From positions 48,588 through 112,587 of the forward strand of contig DXMK01000017.1 of NCBI GenBank assembly GCA_019414245.1: a stretch of DNA of 64,000 nucleotides, given 5' to 3'. The position numbers and the translations under genes are program-made. Below the pieces are notes generated by a model that searched no databases, was not told the DNA's origin, and saw only the letters and a list, made by a program, of their open reading frames with translations. This DNA comes from Collinsella sp. GTDB taxonomy: Bacteria; Actinomycetota; Coriobacteriia; Coriobacteriales; Coriobacteriaceae. This document shows, piece by piece, positions 16,552 through 25,441 of this stretch; position 1 is the stretch's first letter, and every line of letters starts with the position of its first letter.

Positions 16552-18004
16552 TTCTTCGAATAAGTCTGGAAAAGCAAATACATTCCTTTGGAGTTTCCTT
16601 GAACAAGGCGGCTCTAAGGCTATTCAACTTTTCGTTCAAATTATTCTTGCTCGATTGCTATCCCCTGAGGCCTTCGGTATTTTGGCAATATTGTTGGTGG
16701 TTACTCAAATCACCGATTCTATTGCCCAAAGCGGTCTAGGGATGGCACTTATTCAAAAGAGCGATGCCGACGATCGTTCTTATTCCACCGCTTGGTGGCT
16801 GAGTCTCGGATTGGCAGCCGCTCTATATATCGTGGTGTACTTTACGTCGCCGACAATCTCTGTCTTCTATAATATGCCAGATCTCGTGGTTTATCTTCGA
16901 GTGCTCTGTGTAATAGTCTTTTTCAACTCGGCAAACTCTATTCAGCGTTCCTACCTCCAACGAAACATGAATTTTAGGAGCATTTTCGCCGCCACGACAA
17001 TAGCCGCGCTCATTTCGGGCTTCGGAGGCGTGGTGCTCGCTTTCTTTGGGTTTGGCGTTTGGTCTCTAGTCTTACAGTCTTTGCTTCAAAGCATTTTCAT
17101 TTGTATTGTCATGTGGCTGCAAATCAGCTGGAAACCTGCATTTACGTTCGATGTCGCTCAGGCGTGGTCGTTATTTAGTTATGGCTGGAAGATCTGCATT
17201 ACGGGAATTCTGAATGTTATCTACTCCGGCATCTCGGAGTTGATAATCGGTCGTGCCTGTTCAACCAGCGAACTCGGGCTGTACAGCCAAGGCCGTAAGT
17301 ATCCCACTGCCGCAATTGGGGTGATGAGCAATTCCATCGCCAACGTATTATTTCCGATGTTTTCAGCAATTAAAGGAGATTCTGAGGCACTTCGTGGCGC
17401 CATACGTCGCGGGCTCACGCTCGGTACGTTTCTCGTCGCCCCCATATCTTTGCTGGCTGCCGTAGTTGCCAAGCCACTAGTTGCCATTCTCTTGACAGAA
17501 AAATGGCTCGCTTGTGTTCCAATCTTTCAGCTGACGTGCATCTCTAATGCCATTTTGATGATTCAGCTTGTAAACCTACGAGCGTACATGGCTCTGGGAG
17601 ATAGCTCTCTTTATATGCGTCTCCAAATTATTAAAGTTTTGGGCGGAGGAGCCATCATATGGATCACCGCCGCCCTCACCCACGATATTTACCATACGGC
17701 TTGGGCAAATTTCATCGTTGGAGTTATCTCGATCGTCTTCATCGACGCTACACCTGCAAAGCGCCTTCATGGCTATTCGTCTTTGAACCAGGTCAAGGAC
17801 GTTCTGCCAATCTTATTCCTCTCTCTCGTTGCCGCTGCGGCATCGCTCGCTGTTCAGCTTCTGGGGTTGGGCTACGTTCCCGAATTGTTTCTGCAGGGCA
17901 TCCTTTTCGCTTCTGTCTACCTGGGAGGAGCAAAGCTCTTCAAGTTCAGTGAATTATCCGAGGCAGCGTCACTCTTGCGCGGGTTTGTTTCAAGGAGAAG
18001 CTGA
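16541..18004 (+). CDS. Polysaccharide flippase (Wzx, MOP superfamily)
   Basis: A 487-residue membrane protein with about 12-14 hydrophobic segments. It starts with the FLWSFLEQGGSKAIQLFVQIILARLLSP-type amphipathic first helix of the WzxC/polysaccharide-synthesis flippases and contains the conserved YSQGRKYPT turn near residue 250. It would flip lipid-linked repeat units across the membrane. The ATG at 16541 has GGAGGGCGGT just upstream and overlaps the end of the previous gene by 11 bases. Together with the polymerase it defines a Wzx/Wzy-dependent pathway. Confidence 0.9.
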   Translation: MASSSSNKSGKANTFLWSFLEQGGSKAIQLFVQIILARLLSPEAFGILAILLVVTQITDSIAQSGLGMALIQKSDADDRSYSTAWWLSLGLAAALYIVVYFTSPTISVFYNMPDLVVYLRVLCVIVFFNSANSIQRSYLQRNMNFRSIFAATTIAALISGFGGVVLAFFGFGVWSLVLQSLLQSIFICIVMWLQISWKPAFTFDVAQAWSLFSYGWKICITGILNVIYSGISELIIGRACSTSELGLYSQGRKYPTAAIGVMSNSIANVLFPMFSAIKGDSEALRGAIRRGLTLGTFLVAPISLLAAVVAKPLVAILLTEKWLACVPIFQLTCISNAILMIQLVNLRAYMALGDSSLYMRLQIIKVLGGGAIIWITAALTHDIYHTAWANFIVGVISIVFIDATPAKRLHGYSSLNQVKDVLPILFLSLVAAAASLAVQLLGLGYVPELFLQGILFASVYLGGAKLFKFSELSEAASLLRGFVSRRS

Positions 18005-18063
18005 AGCTCAACTCTTTATTAGGTTACTTATCAATTCGAATACGATAGAGAGGTATCAATCCA

Positions 18064-19110
18064 ATGTCGACATTCAACGGGTCAACTTTAATGATTACGG
18101 GAGGAACGGGATCCTTCGGCAATACCGTCCTCAAGCATTTCCTGACCTCCGATGTGGGGGAGATTCGTATTTTCTCCCGCGATGAGAAGAAGCAGGATGA
18201 TATGCGTCACGAGCTTCAGGCTCGATATCCTGACCATTTCGCTAAGGTGAAATTCCACATTGGCGATGTACGTAACATTCAATCCGTGCGCGATGCCATG
18301 CATGGCGTGGACTATATCTTCCATGCAGCAGCCCTTAAGCAAGTTCCTTCTTGCGAGTTTTTCCCGATGGAGGCTGTCCGCACCAACATCATGGGCACGG
18401 ATAACGTCCTTCACGCTGCATCGGATGCAGGCGTTAAGCGAGTCGTTTGTCTCTCCACTGATAAAGCCGCGTATCCCATTAACGCTATGGGAAAGTCCAA
18501 AGCGCTTATGGAAAGCGTGATCTTCGCCAATGCTCGTAGAGCTGCAGAAAAAGGCGATACGGTGGTGTGCTGTACTCGTTACGGAAATGTCATGTGCTCT
18601 CGCGGTTCTGTTATTCCTCTCTTTATCGAGCAGATTCACGCTGGCAACCCCATCACCATTACGGATCCGAGCATGACTCGATTTTTGATGAATCTTGATG
18701 AGGCTGTTGACCTTGTTAAGTTCGCATTCGAGCATGCCAACCCAGGTGACCTTTTCATTCAGAAGGCAGATGCAAGCACCATTGGCGATCTTGCGAAGGC
18801 TGTCCAGCAGCTGTTTGGCGATACGGGCACAAGTATCATCGGCCCACGACACGGAGAAAAACTGTTTGAGACGCTCATGACTCGCGAGGAGCGCCTGCGT
18901 GCCGAGGATATGGGCGGCTATTATCGCGTGGCAGCCGATATCCGTGGCTTGAACTACGACAACAAGCAGGCCACCGGAGAGGTGAGAACCATGACCGATG
19001 AGGCCTATACATCTCACAACACCAATCGCCTGGATGTTGAGGGCACCGTAAAGAAAATAATGACCGCCGAATACGTACGTGAAGAGCTCGCTGGTATTCG
19101 CCACATCTAA
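18064..19110 (+). CDS. pseB: UDP-GlcNAc 4,6-dehydratase (5-inverting), first pseudaminic acid step
   Basis: An extended SDR of 348 residues. TGGTGSFGNTVL is near residue 12, followed by FSRDEKKQDDMR, HAAALKQVPSCEFFPMEA and STDKAAYPINAMGKSK, where Lys replaces the usual SDR Tyr region. RYGNVMCSRGSVIPLF closes the core. These are signatures of UDP-GlcNAc 5-inverting 4,6-dehydratases (PseB, CapE, WbjB). It is closest in wording to the CapE/WbjB branch, but with pseC, pseG, pseI and pseF downstream the product most likely feeds UDP-L-altrosamine synthesis. SD AGAGAGGTATCAATCC lies before the ATG. It follows the flippase after 59 bases. Confidence 0.85.
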   Translation: MSTFNGSTLMITGGTGSFGNTVLKHFLTSDVGEIRIFSRDEKKQDDMRHELQARYPDHFAKVKFHIGDVRNIQSVRDAMHGVDYIFHAAALKQVPSCEFFPMEAVRTNIMGTDNVLHAASDAGVKRVVCLSTDKAAYPINAMGKSKALMESVIFANARRAAEKGDTVVCCTRYGNVMCSRGSVIPLFIEQIHAGNPITITDPSMTRFLMNLDEAVDLVKFAFEHANPGDLFIQKADASTIGDLAKAVQQLFGDTGTSIIGPRHGEKLFETLMTREERLRAEDMGGYYRVAADIRGLNYDNKQATGEVRTMTDEAYTSHNTNRLDVEGTVKKIMTAEYVREELAGIRHI

Positions 19111-19121
19111 AGGAGGGCAAG

Positions 19122-19778
19122 ATGATTTATAGGTTTCCGCTACGCGATGTTAAGGACATGTTGCTCAACCAAATTGGCACTAATTTCTTTAAATCTATTG
19201 ATGATGAGCGCTTGATTACTAAGCATATGGAGCGGACGCTAGAGAGGTTGGAGCGCAACATCTCTGCTAATGACAATAAGTATTACTGGAGGCTCAACGC
19301 GGCGGGGAAGCGCGAGGCTTACTTCGATCCGTTACATACTTGCCAATGGATGCTTTTCCTGTATCTGACGGCTAACACCATTTTCCATGAGGAGAAGGAT
19401 AATCCTGAGGCTGCACGCGTTGTATGCGACAAGATCTATGGCCAAATGAAAACGGTTTCTGGTTGCGACCTGTATTACGAGGTGGACATGCCAGATACCT
19501 TTACTTTTGACCATCCGACTGGTTCCTTTATGGGGCGCGCGACCTACGGAGAGGGATTCTCGTTCACGCAGGGTTGTACGGTCGGCAACCTTAACGAGGT
19601 TTACCCGGTTTTTGGGCGTGATGTGCAGATGTGCGCTGGCAGTAAGGTGCTGGGCAATTCCCATATTGGTGACGGCTGCCTGATAGGAGAGGGCGCCGTT
19701 GTAAGGGACGAGGATGTACCTGCCGGATCCGTAGTCTACGGCAAAACTCCGAATTTAAAGATTTCGATCAGAAACTAA
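19122..19778 (+). CDS. Hexapeptide-repeat acyltransferase (serine acetyltransferase-like)
   Basis: A 218-residue protein. The N-terminal ~120 residues are helical. The C-terminal part is a left-handed beta-helix with imperfect hexapeptides (VFGRDVQMCAGSKVLGNSHIGDGCLIGEGAVV), ending DVPAGSVVYGKTP as in serine and sugar O/N-acetyltransferases. Being between pseB and pseC it may acetylate the sugar or its nucleotide precursor. If the GNAT gene at 23885 is inactive, this enzyme could supply the missing N-acetylation; that is a guess. AAAGGAGGGCAAG precedes the ATG. Substrate unknown. Confidence 0.75.
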   Translation: MIYRFPLRDVKDMLLNQIGTNFFKSIDDERLITKHMERTLERLERNISANDNKYYWRLNAAGKREAYFDPLHTCQWMLFLYLTANTIFHEEKDNPEAARVVCDKIYGQMKTVSGCDLYYEVDMPDTFTFDHPTGSFMGRATYGEGFSFTQGCTVGNLNEVYPVFGRDVQMCAGSKVLGNSHIGDGCLIGEGAVVRDEDVPAGSVVYGKTPNLKISIRN

Positions 19779-19804
19779 TAGTTCCGTTCAACAGGAGGTT
19801 TGAT

Positions 19805-21013
19805 ATGAAGGAACTCGCGATTAACGGTGGTGAACCCACTAGTCTCAAGGTTTTAGGTTACGGTCACCAAGATATTAATGAGGACGACATTAAGGCAGTG
19901 GAAGATTGCCTGCGGGGGGATTACTTGACCTGCGGTCCCGCGACCGAAGCCTTCGAAGAGTCTATTAAGGCTGCCACAGGGGCTAAATTTGTAACTGCCG
20001 TGGCTAACGGCACTGCGGCTCTGCACGTAGCATGTCTTGCCGCAGGCATTAAACCCGGTGATGAAGTGATTGTATCTCCTATCACTTTCGCCGCATCGGC
20101 TAACTGCGTGCGCTACTGTGGTGCTACGCCTGTGTTTGCGGATATTGATCCGCAGACCTGGAATATCGATCCAGCTTCAATCCGTGAGAAGCTTTCCGCC
20201 AAAACGAAAGCAATTGTGGCCGTAGACTTTGGCGGCGTTCACGTCAACTCAGACGAGATTCGTAAGATTTGCGACGAGAACGGCCTGACTTTCATTGAGG
20301 ATGCAGCCCATGCAATGGGAACGTTCCACAATGGCCGTGCGGTGGGCACTATCGCCGATATCACAACTTTTAGCTTCCATCCAGTAAAGACCATCACCAC
20401 TGGTGAAGGCGGTGCCGTAGCAACGAATGATCCCGAGCTGGGTAAGATGATCGAGCTTTACGCCAAACACGGCATTACGCGCAACCACGATTTAATGCGC
20501 GAGACGGACCAGGGCGGTTGGTACTATGAGCAGCTAGTCTTGGGCTACAACTACCGCATTAGTGACATTGAGGCATCTCTTGGCGTAAGCCAGATGAAGC
20601 GACTCAACCAGTTTGGCTCTCGCCGCAAGGAGCTCGTTGCCTTCTATAACGAGCAGTTCTCCAAGATCCCGGAGGTACAGTCCCAAATGGATGCCTCTCC
20701 TGAAGATACCGTGCGCCACCTATATTGCCTGAAGTTTGACACGGAAGCACTTGGCGTAAACCGTCTTTGGATCTTCGATGCTTTGCGTGCTGAAAACTTG
20801 GGTGTCAATGTTCACTACCTGCCTGTTTACCTGTTACCTTACTACAAGGACCTGGGCCACGGCCGCGGCGACTGTCCTAATGCCGAGGATTACTATGATC
20901 ACTGTGTAACGCTTCCGCTGCACTGCGGACTCTCCAATGAGGATGCGCAACTCGTTGTTGACGCGGTTACCAAGGTCGTTGAGTGGTGCCGTGCCAATAG
21001 GGGTGCGAAATAA
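19805..21013 (+). CDS. pseC: UDP-4-amino-4,6-dideoxy-N-acetyl-L-altrosamine transaminase
   Basis: PLP-dependent aminotransferase of the DegT/DnrJ/EryC1 family (402 residues) that aminates C4 of the PseB product using glutamate. Motifs: VANGTAALHVA near residue 65, FIEDAAHAMG near residue 165 and FSFHPVKTITTGEGG near residue 190, where the Lys binds PLP. GYNYRISDIEASLG is near residue 245. AACAGGAGGTTTGAT precedes the ATG. The stop codon overlaps the ATG of pseF by one base. The surrounding pathway makes the assignment strong. Confidence 0.92.
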   Translation: MKELAINGGEPTSLKVLGYGHQDINEDDIKAVEDCLRGDYLTCGPATEAFEESIKAATGAKFVTAVANGTAALHVACLAAGIKPGDEVIVSPITFAASANCVRYCGATPVFADIDPQTWNIDPASIREKLSAKTKAIVAVDFGGVHVNSDEIRKICDENGLTFIEDAAHAMGTFHNGRAVGTIADITTFSFHPVKTITTGEGGAVATNDPELGKMIELYAKHGITRNHDLMRETDQGGWYYEQLVLGYNYRISDIEASLGVSQMKRLNQFGSRRKELVAFYNEQFSKIPEVQSQMDASPEDTVRHLYCLKFDTEALGVNRLWIFDALRAENLGVNVHYLPVYLLPYYKDLGHGRGDCPNAEDYYDHCVTLPLHCGLSNEDAQLVVDAVTKVVEWCRANRGAK

Positions 21014-21708
21014 TGCCCTCTAGTGTTTGCATCATTACTGCCCGCGGTGGCTCGAAGCGGATCCCTCGCAAGAACGTGCGCGAGTTCTGCGGCAAGCCTA
21101 TGCTAGCGTACTCGGTCGAGACTGCGGTCACGAGTGGCATCTTCGATGTCGTGATGGTCTCGACCGACGACGACGAGATTGCCGACGTGGCTAGGAAATA
21201 CGGGGCTGAGGTTCCCTTCATGCGCAGCGAAGCCACGAGCAACGACTACGCCACGACGGCGGATGTGTTGCGCGAAGTGCTCTCTGAATACGAAAAACGC
21301 GGGACTGAGTTCGACACAATGTGCTGCCTGTACCCGACGGCACCTTTCGTCCAGGTTTCCGAGCTCAAGGAAGCTGCCGCGATGATCGAAGCGGGGGCGC
21401 CCTCTGTAATTCCTGTTACCTCGTTCGACTTCCCGCCTCTGCGTGGCTTCAAAGTGGCGGAGGATGGCTCGCTCGAGTACGCCTTCCCTGAGTACGCACA
21501 GACCCGCAGCCAGGACCTCCCCGAGATGGTTCACGACTGCGGGAGGTTTTACTTCGCGAAGGTCGCGTCTTACTACGAGACCGGCAGCTTCATCACCAAT
21601 AATACGAGATTTCTGCGCATACCCAGTAGGCTCGTACAGGACATCGATACTCCCGAGGATTGGGAGCTTGCCGAGCAGAAATATCGGGCCATGACCCAGG
21701 AGGACTAG
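21013..21708 (+). CDS. pseF: Pseudaminic acid cytidylyltransferase
   Basis: Activates pseudaminic acid with CTP to CMP-pseudaminic acid, the donor for transfer. The 231 residues begin with the CMP-nonulosonate synthetase motif ITARGGSKRIPRKNVREFCGKPM. VMVSTDDDEIADVA, YPTAPFVQ and a Mg-binding DIDTPEDWELAE near the C terminus follow. These are hallmarks of the NeuA/PseF family, and PseF is chosen because of the pse neighbours. It overlaps pseC by one base and precedes pseI by three. Confidence 0.92.
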   Translation: MPSSVCIITARGGSKRIPRKNVREFCGKPMLAYSVETAVTSGIFDVVMVSTDDDEIADVARKYGAEVPFMRSEATSNDYATTADVLREVLSEYEKRGTEFDTMCCLYPTAPFVQVSELKEAAAMIEAGAPSVIPVTSFDFPPLRGFKVAEDGSLEYAFPEYAQTRSQDLPEMVHDCGRFYFAKVASYYETGSFITNNTRFLRIPSRLVQDIDTPEDWELAEQKYRAMTQED

Positions 21709-21711
21709 ACA

Positions 21712-22752
21712 ATGAGACTATTCGAGACCATAGAGCGCGGCGACGTCTACTTCATTGCTGAGATGAGCGGCAACCACGGCGGGAGCGTTGACAAGGCAAT
21801 GGAAATCGTCCGCTCCGCCGCTGAAGCAGGCGCGGATTGTCTGAAGCTTCAAACCTACACCGCCGACACTATCACCATCGACTGCGACTCGCCCGACTTC
21901 CAGACGACGCCTGGCGGGCTGTGGGAGGGTAGGACGCTCTACGACCTCTATGAGGAGGCGCACACTCCCTGGGAATGGCAGGCCGAGATTAAGGAAGAGT
22001 GCGAACGCTTAGGCATGGACTTCCTGTCCTCCGTCTTCGATCCGACCTCCGTTGACTTCCTCGAGTCCATCGGCTGCGAGATGTACAAGATTGCTTCGCC
22101 CGAACTTGTCGACGTGCCACTTATCCGTTACACAGCCTCAAAGGGCAAGCCCATGGTCATTTCCTGCGGGATGGGCACCGCGGACGAAATCGCCGACGCC
22201 GTTAACGCCTGCCGCTCTGTGGGCAACGACCGTATCGTGCTACTAAAGTGCACGAGCGAGTACCCCGCCGTCTACGAGGACATGAACATTGCCACCATGA
22301 CAGACATGCGCGACCGGTTCGGGTGCGCCGTTGGCCTTTCTGATCACTCCATGGGCTGGGGTGTCGACGTGGCTGCGGCCACGCTGGGAGCGAGCGTCAT
22401 AGAGAAGCACTACTGCATCTCCCGCGAGCAGAAAACTGTGGACTCGGAGTTCTCAATGGAGCCCGCCGAGTTCAAGGCGATGATCCGCGACGTTCGACGC
22501 GCGAAGGCATCCATCGGCCATGTCACCTACGAGCGCACTGAGAAGGAGGAGAAGGGCCTTCCCGGCCGTCGCTCCCTCTACGCGGTGAAGGACATCGCGC
22601 GCGGCGAGGCTTTCACCAACGAGAACGTGCGGAGCATCAGGCCTGCCTATGGAGTGGCGCCCAAGCACCTGGACGCGCTGCTCGGCCACGCAGCGCAGCG
22701 CGACATTAAGTTCGGAGAGCCCATCATCCAGGCCGATCTGGAGAGCTTGTAG
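21712..22752 (+). CDS. pseI: Pseudaminic acid synthase
   Basis: Condenses the 6-deoxy-altrose derivative with phosphoenolpyruvate. The 346-residue protein has the NeuB-type barrel: FIAEMSGNHGGSVDKAME near residue 14, DCLKLQTYTADT, YKIASPELVDVPLI, LLKCTSEYPA and GLSDHSMGWGVDVAA, with EKHYCISR. The C-terminal SAF/antifreeze-like domain follows (PGRRSLYAVKDIARGEAFT). AEMSGNH is the PseI/NeuB start, and the pse context favours PseI. AGGAGGACTAGACA precedes the ATG. Confidence 0.92.
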   Translation: MRLFETIERGDVYFIAEMSGNHGGSVDKAMEIVRSAAEAGADCLKLQTYTADTITIDCDSPDFQTTPGGLWEGRTLYDLYEEAHTPWEWQAEIKEECERLGMDFLSSVFDPTSVDFLESIGCEMYKIASPELVDVPLIRYTASKGKPMVISCGMGTADEIADAVNACRSVGNDRIVLLKCTSEYPAVYEDMNIATMTDMRDRFGCAVGLSDHSMGWGVDVAAATLGASVIEKHYCISREQKTVDSEFSMEPAEFKAMIRDVRRAKASIGHVTYERTEKEEKGLPGRRSLYAVKDIARGEAFTNENVRSIRPAYGVAPKHLDALLGHAAQRDIKFGEPIIQADLESL

Positions 22753-22780
22753 CGGGCGAGCTGAGGGAAAGGAGAACGGT

Positions 22781-23824
22781 TTGACCAAGAAATGTCTTGT
22801 CATAGGCGCCTCGAGCTTCATTGGTGCCTATGTCGTGGATGCACTACTCGACGCTGGTTACGAAGTAGTCGGCACGGGCAGGAACCGGCGATTCGCGGAC
22901 CACTACCGAAAGCTTGGCGTCGAGTACATACCCCTCGACCTCGATGACCCATCTGGCATCGGTGCCCTCCCCACCGACTTCGACTTCGTCGCCCATCTGG
23001 CGGGAAGGCTGCCTGCAAACTCGGCCTTCGACCTTTCCACTGAGGACGACGCCGCTGAATATATCAGGACGAACGTCCTGGGGACCGCCTTGCTCCTCGA
23101 GTGGGCGCGCAAGAACGGCGTGCGCCGGATCGTTTCCACCACTTCCTACGCAGACGTCCAGAACAGCTGGAGCGCTTCGGAGCCCGTGCGCGAGGACTGG
23201 CCGCGGGACTTTAGGCTGGACGGCGACCACGCCGCCTACGTTATCTCGAAGAATGCCTCCGCGGACCTGCTTTTCTACTACAACGAGCAGTACGGCATGA
23301 GAAACTGTGTCTTCAGGCTTCCCCCAGTTTACGGCTGTGGTCCTCACGGCTCGCTCAGGGTCAACGGAGCTGTCAAGAAGTCAGGCATTGGTCTTTTCGT
23401 CGACAAGGCGAAGGCAGGCGAGGACATAACCGTATTTGGCGATGCTGACGCGGCGGTCAGAGATATCGTCTACGTCAAGGATGTCGCGCAAGCATTTGTA
23501 AAAGCGGGAGAGAGCGAATCAGCCTCTGGCCTATACAACATCGGCTCGGGGCGCGCGGTTTCCCTCCACGAGCAGGCGGAGGCGATAGCCGACGTTTTTT
23601 CGGGAGCCGCTGGCACCTCCGAGGTCTGCGTCGACGAAACCAGACCGAACGGTATCCAGCCTTACTCGTTCGACATCTCCCGCGCGGCGTGCGATTTCGG
23701 CTATGCTCCTGCTTTTGCCGATTTCCGCGATTTGATGGCAGACTGGAAGGTTGAGGAGGAGAGAGGCGTGATGCCCAAGTTGTTTGATGCTACCCTAAAA
23801 CCGAGCGGGGATCTCCTAGACTAA
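22781..23824 (+). CDS. NAD-dependent epimerase/dehydratase, unknown substrate
   Basis: A 347-residue extended SDR. It has the Rossmann motif VIGASSFIGAYVV near residue 7, HLAGRLP near residue 72, a Thr-Thr-Ser catalytic segment (STTSYADV), the YVISK Tyr-Lys pair near residue 152 and VRDIVYVKDVAQAF near residue 230. The TTG at 22781 is chosen because GGGAAAGGAGAACGG lies directly upstream; an in-frame region further up overlaps pseI. It is not one of the standard pseudaminic acid enzymes. It could make another sugar of the repeat unit or modify the nonulosonic acid. Confidence 0.75.
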   Translation: MTKKCLVIGASSFIGAYVVDALLDAGYEVVGTGRNRRFADHYRKLGVEYIPLDLDDPSGIGALPTDFDFVAHLAGRLPANSAFDLSTEDDAAEYIRTNVLGTALLLEWARKNGVRRIVSTTSYADVQNSWSASEPVREDWPRDFRLDGDHAAYVISKNASADLLFYYNEQYGMRNCVFRLPPVYGCGPHGSLRVNGAVKKSGIGLFVDKAKAGEDITVFGDADAAVRDIVYVKDVAQAFVKAGESESASGLYNIGSGRAVSLHEQAEAIADVFSGAAGTSEVCVDETRPNGIQPYSFDISRAACDFGYAPAFADFRDLMADWKVEEERGVMPKLFDATLKPSGDLLD

Positions 23825-23884
23825 GGGTCGTACCGGGCACCCTCTCTTTTAGCCCTCGTGCTTGGAAAAAACGGCGGGATGCAC

Positions 23885-24358
23885 ATGGAATGCTGCGTCC
23901 CGCTCCCCTTCGGCTGAGTTTCAGTCCGGCGATTTGTCTTCTATGACGTCGCGAAGACCTATGATTGGGTTTCGGACCTCTGGTATACGGGCGATTTTAC
24001 TGGGTCTGCAGTGCCGAACCCTGGGGCGCACCGCAGGTATTTCGAGAACGACTTGGTGGATCACAGACAGGTTTCCTTCGCGGTTTGCGTTGGCGAGTTC
24101 TTTATCGGCAGCGCCGTCCTTAAGTACTTCGAAAGCGATTCCTGTGAGTGTTGGTATTACATTGTGAATGAGTTACAGCGTGGCAAGGGCTACGCCAAGG
24201 AGGTCGTTAACCTTCTCTGCCGCGTAGCGTTCTCTATCGAGGGCGTGGTTCGCGTTAAAGCCAGCGTACTTAAATCGAACTCCATGAGCTCGAAGGTTCT
24301 TCTTTCGAACGGATCCAACGAACGCGGGAAGTTCGTCGACGAGAAGAGGGTTTCATAA
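23885..24358 (+). pseudogene. pseH: GNAT acetyltransferase, likely pseH, interrupted by an in-frame TGA
   Basis: An ATG at 23885 (GGCGGG six bases upstream) opens MECCVPLPFG and meets TGA at 23915-23917. The same frame then stays open to TAA at 24356-24358. The downstream part contains VAKTYDWVSDLWYTGDFTG, RRYFENDL and the acetyl-CoA motif LQRGKGYAKEVVNLL, as expected of a GNAT such as PseH, which N-acetylates the 4-amino sugar nucleotide. No ATG, GTG or TTG restores the start before a GTG at 24011, which lacks a ribosome-binding site and would lose a third of the domain. So one nonsense codon breaks an otherwise complete 157-codon gene. A sequencing error or readthrough are alternatives. The next gene is pseG, as expected for pseH. 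Confidence 0.7.
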
Positions 24359-24361
24359 TGT

Positions 24362-25441
24362 ATGAGAAACGAAATTGGCAAGATGAAAATAGTGAACACT
24401 TCACGAAGGAAAGTCTTAATACGCACTGACGCCAACCCGGTGATTGCGGGAGGCCACGTCATGCGTTGTCTTTCTGTGGCCGACGCACTCGCGGGCCTTG
24501 GCGCTGATGTCTCATTCGTCCTCTCGGACAGCAACTCCGTCCAGCTCATCGAGTCCCGGGGCTTCGCAACGTCCGTTCTCGGGTCCAACTGGAGAGACAT
24601 CGGAGATGGGGCCGATGAGCTTTGTCGTCTCTGCGACGACGCCGAACTTCCAATCGTCCTTGTTGACACCTACTCGGTGTCTAGGGAATTCGTCGACTGC
24701 CTCGCTCAGCACGCCAAGGTATGTTATCTCGGCAGCAAAGACGGAGATCTCGGCAAACTTTCCCTTATCATTAATTACTCGACTTGTATCGATGAGGCAT
24801 TCTATGAGGAAACATATGGTGATCGTGGGACGAAACTCCTTTTCGGTCCTAAATACGCACCGCTTAGACCATGCTTCGCCAGTGCATATCGTGAATGCAG
24901 CGCCGAGATTGAACACGTTCTCGTGACTACGGGAAACACGGATCCTCAGGGCTTTCTCCCCACTTTCTTAGGTGTGGCTCTTTCCGACAAGCGTCTTTCC
25001 AACATCACCTTCACAGCGGTAGTAGGCAGAATGGTCACTGACGATGTCGCTGCAAAGGTTAAGCTCATTGAATCGAGAAGCCCTAGGGTTAAGATGCTTC
25101 GCGCCGTCACTGATATGGCTGGGCTGATGGGTCAATGTGATGCCGCCGTCTCTGCAAATGGCACGACGGTGTACGAGCTTTTCGCTGCAGGTCTTCCCTC
25201 TGTAACTTTTGCGATGGTTGAGGAACAGGTGCAGAGCGCTGAGTCTCTTGCGAAACTAGGGGCTGTGGAATACTGCGGACTCATGGGCAACGAGCCGCAC
25301 GCCACCGCAGTTGAAAGCGTTAATCGGCTCGAGGATCTCGTCGCGTCTCATGACAGGGCCGTAGCCCTCGCGACTCGCGCACACGCTCTCGTAGACGGCT
25401 ACGGCGCAAATAAGATAGCTAAGGAGATACTCTCGCTATGA
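24362..25441 (+). CDS. pseG: UDP-2,4-diacetamido-2,4,6-trideoxy-L-altropyranose hydrolase
   Basis: Removes UDP from the pathway intermediate before condensation by PseI. The 359-residue GT-B-like protein has RTDANPVIAGGHVMRCLSVADAL near residue 20, with the conserved catalytic His of the G-x-G-H motif. VLVTTGNTDPQGFLP is near residue 185. The donor-site segment CDAAVSANGTTVYELFAAGLPSVTFAM near residue 260 is typical of the PseG/MurG-like fold. The start at 24362 is three bases after the GNAT stop; GAGAAGAGGG lies about 11 bases upstream. It overlaps the ATP-grasp gene by four bases. Confidence 0.9.
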   Translation: MRNEIGKMKIVNTSRRKVLIRTDANPVIAGGHVMRCLSVADALAGLGADVSFVLSDSNSVQLIESRGFATSVLGSNWRDIGDGADELCRLCDDAELPIVLVDTYSVSREFVDCLAQHAKVCYLGSKDGDLGKLSLIINYSTCIDEAFYEETYGDRGTKLLFGPKYAPLRPCFASAYRECSAEIEHVLVTTGNTDPQGFLPTFLGVALSDKRLSNITFTAVVGRMVTDDVAAKVKLIESRSPRVKMLRAVTDMAGLMGQCDAAVSANGTTVYELFAAGLPSVTFAMVEEQVQSAESLAKLGAVEYCGLMGNEPHATAVESVNRLEDLVASHDRAVALATRAHALVDGYGANKIAKEILSL

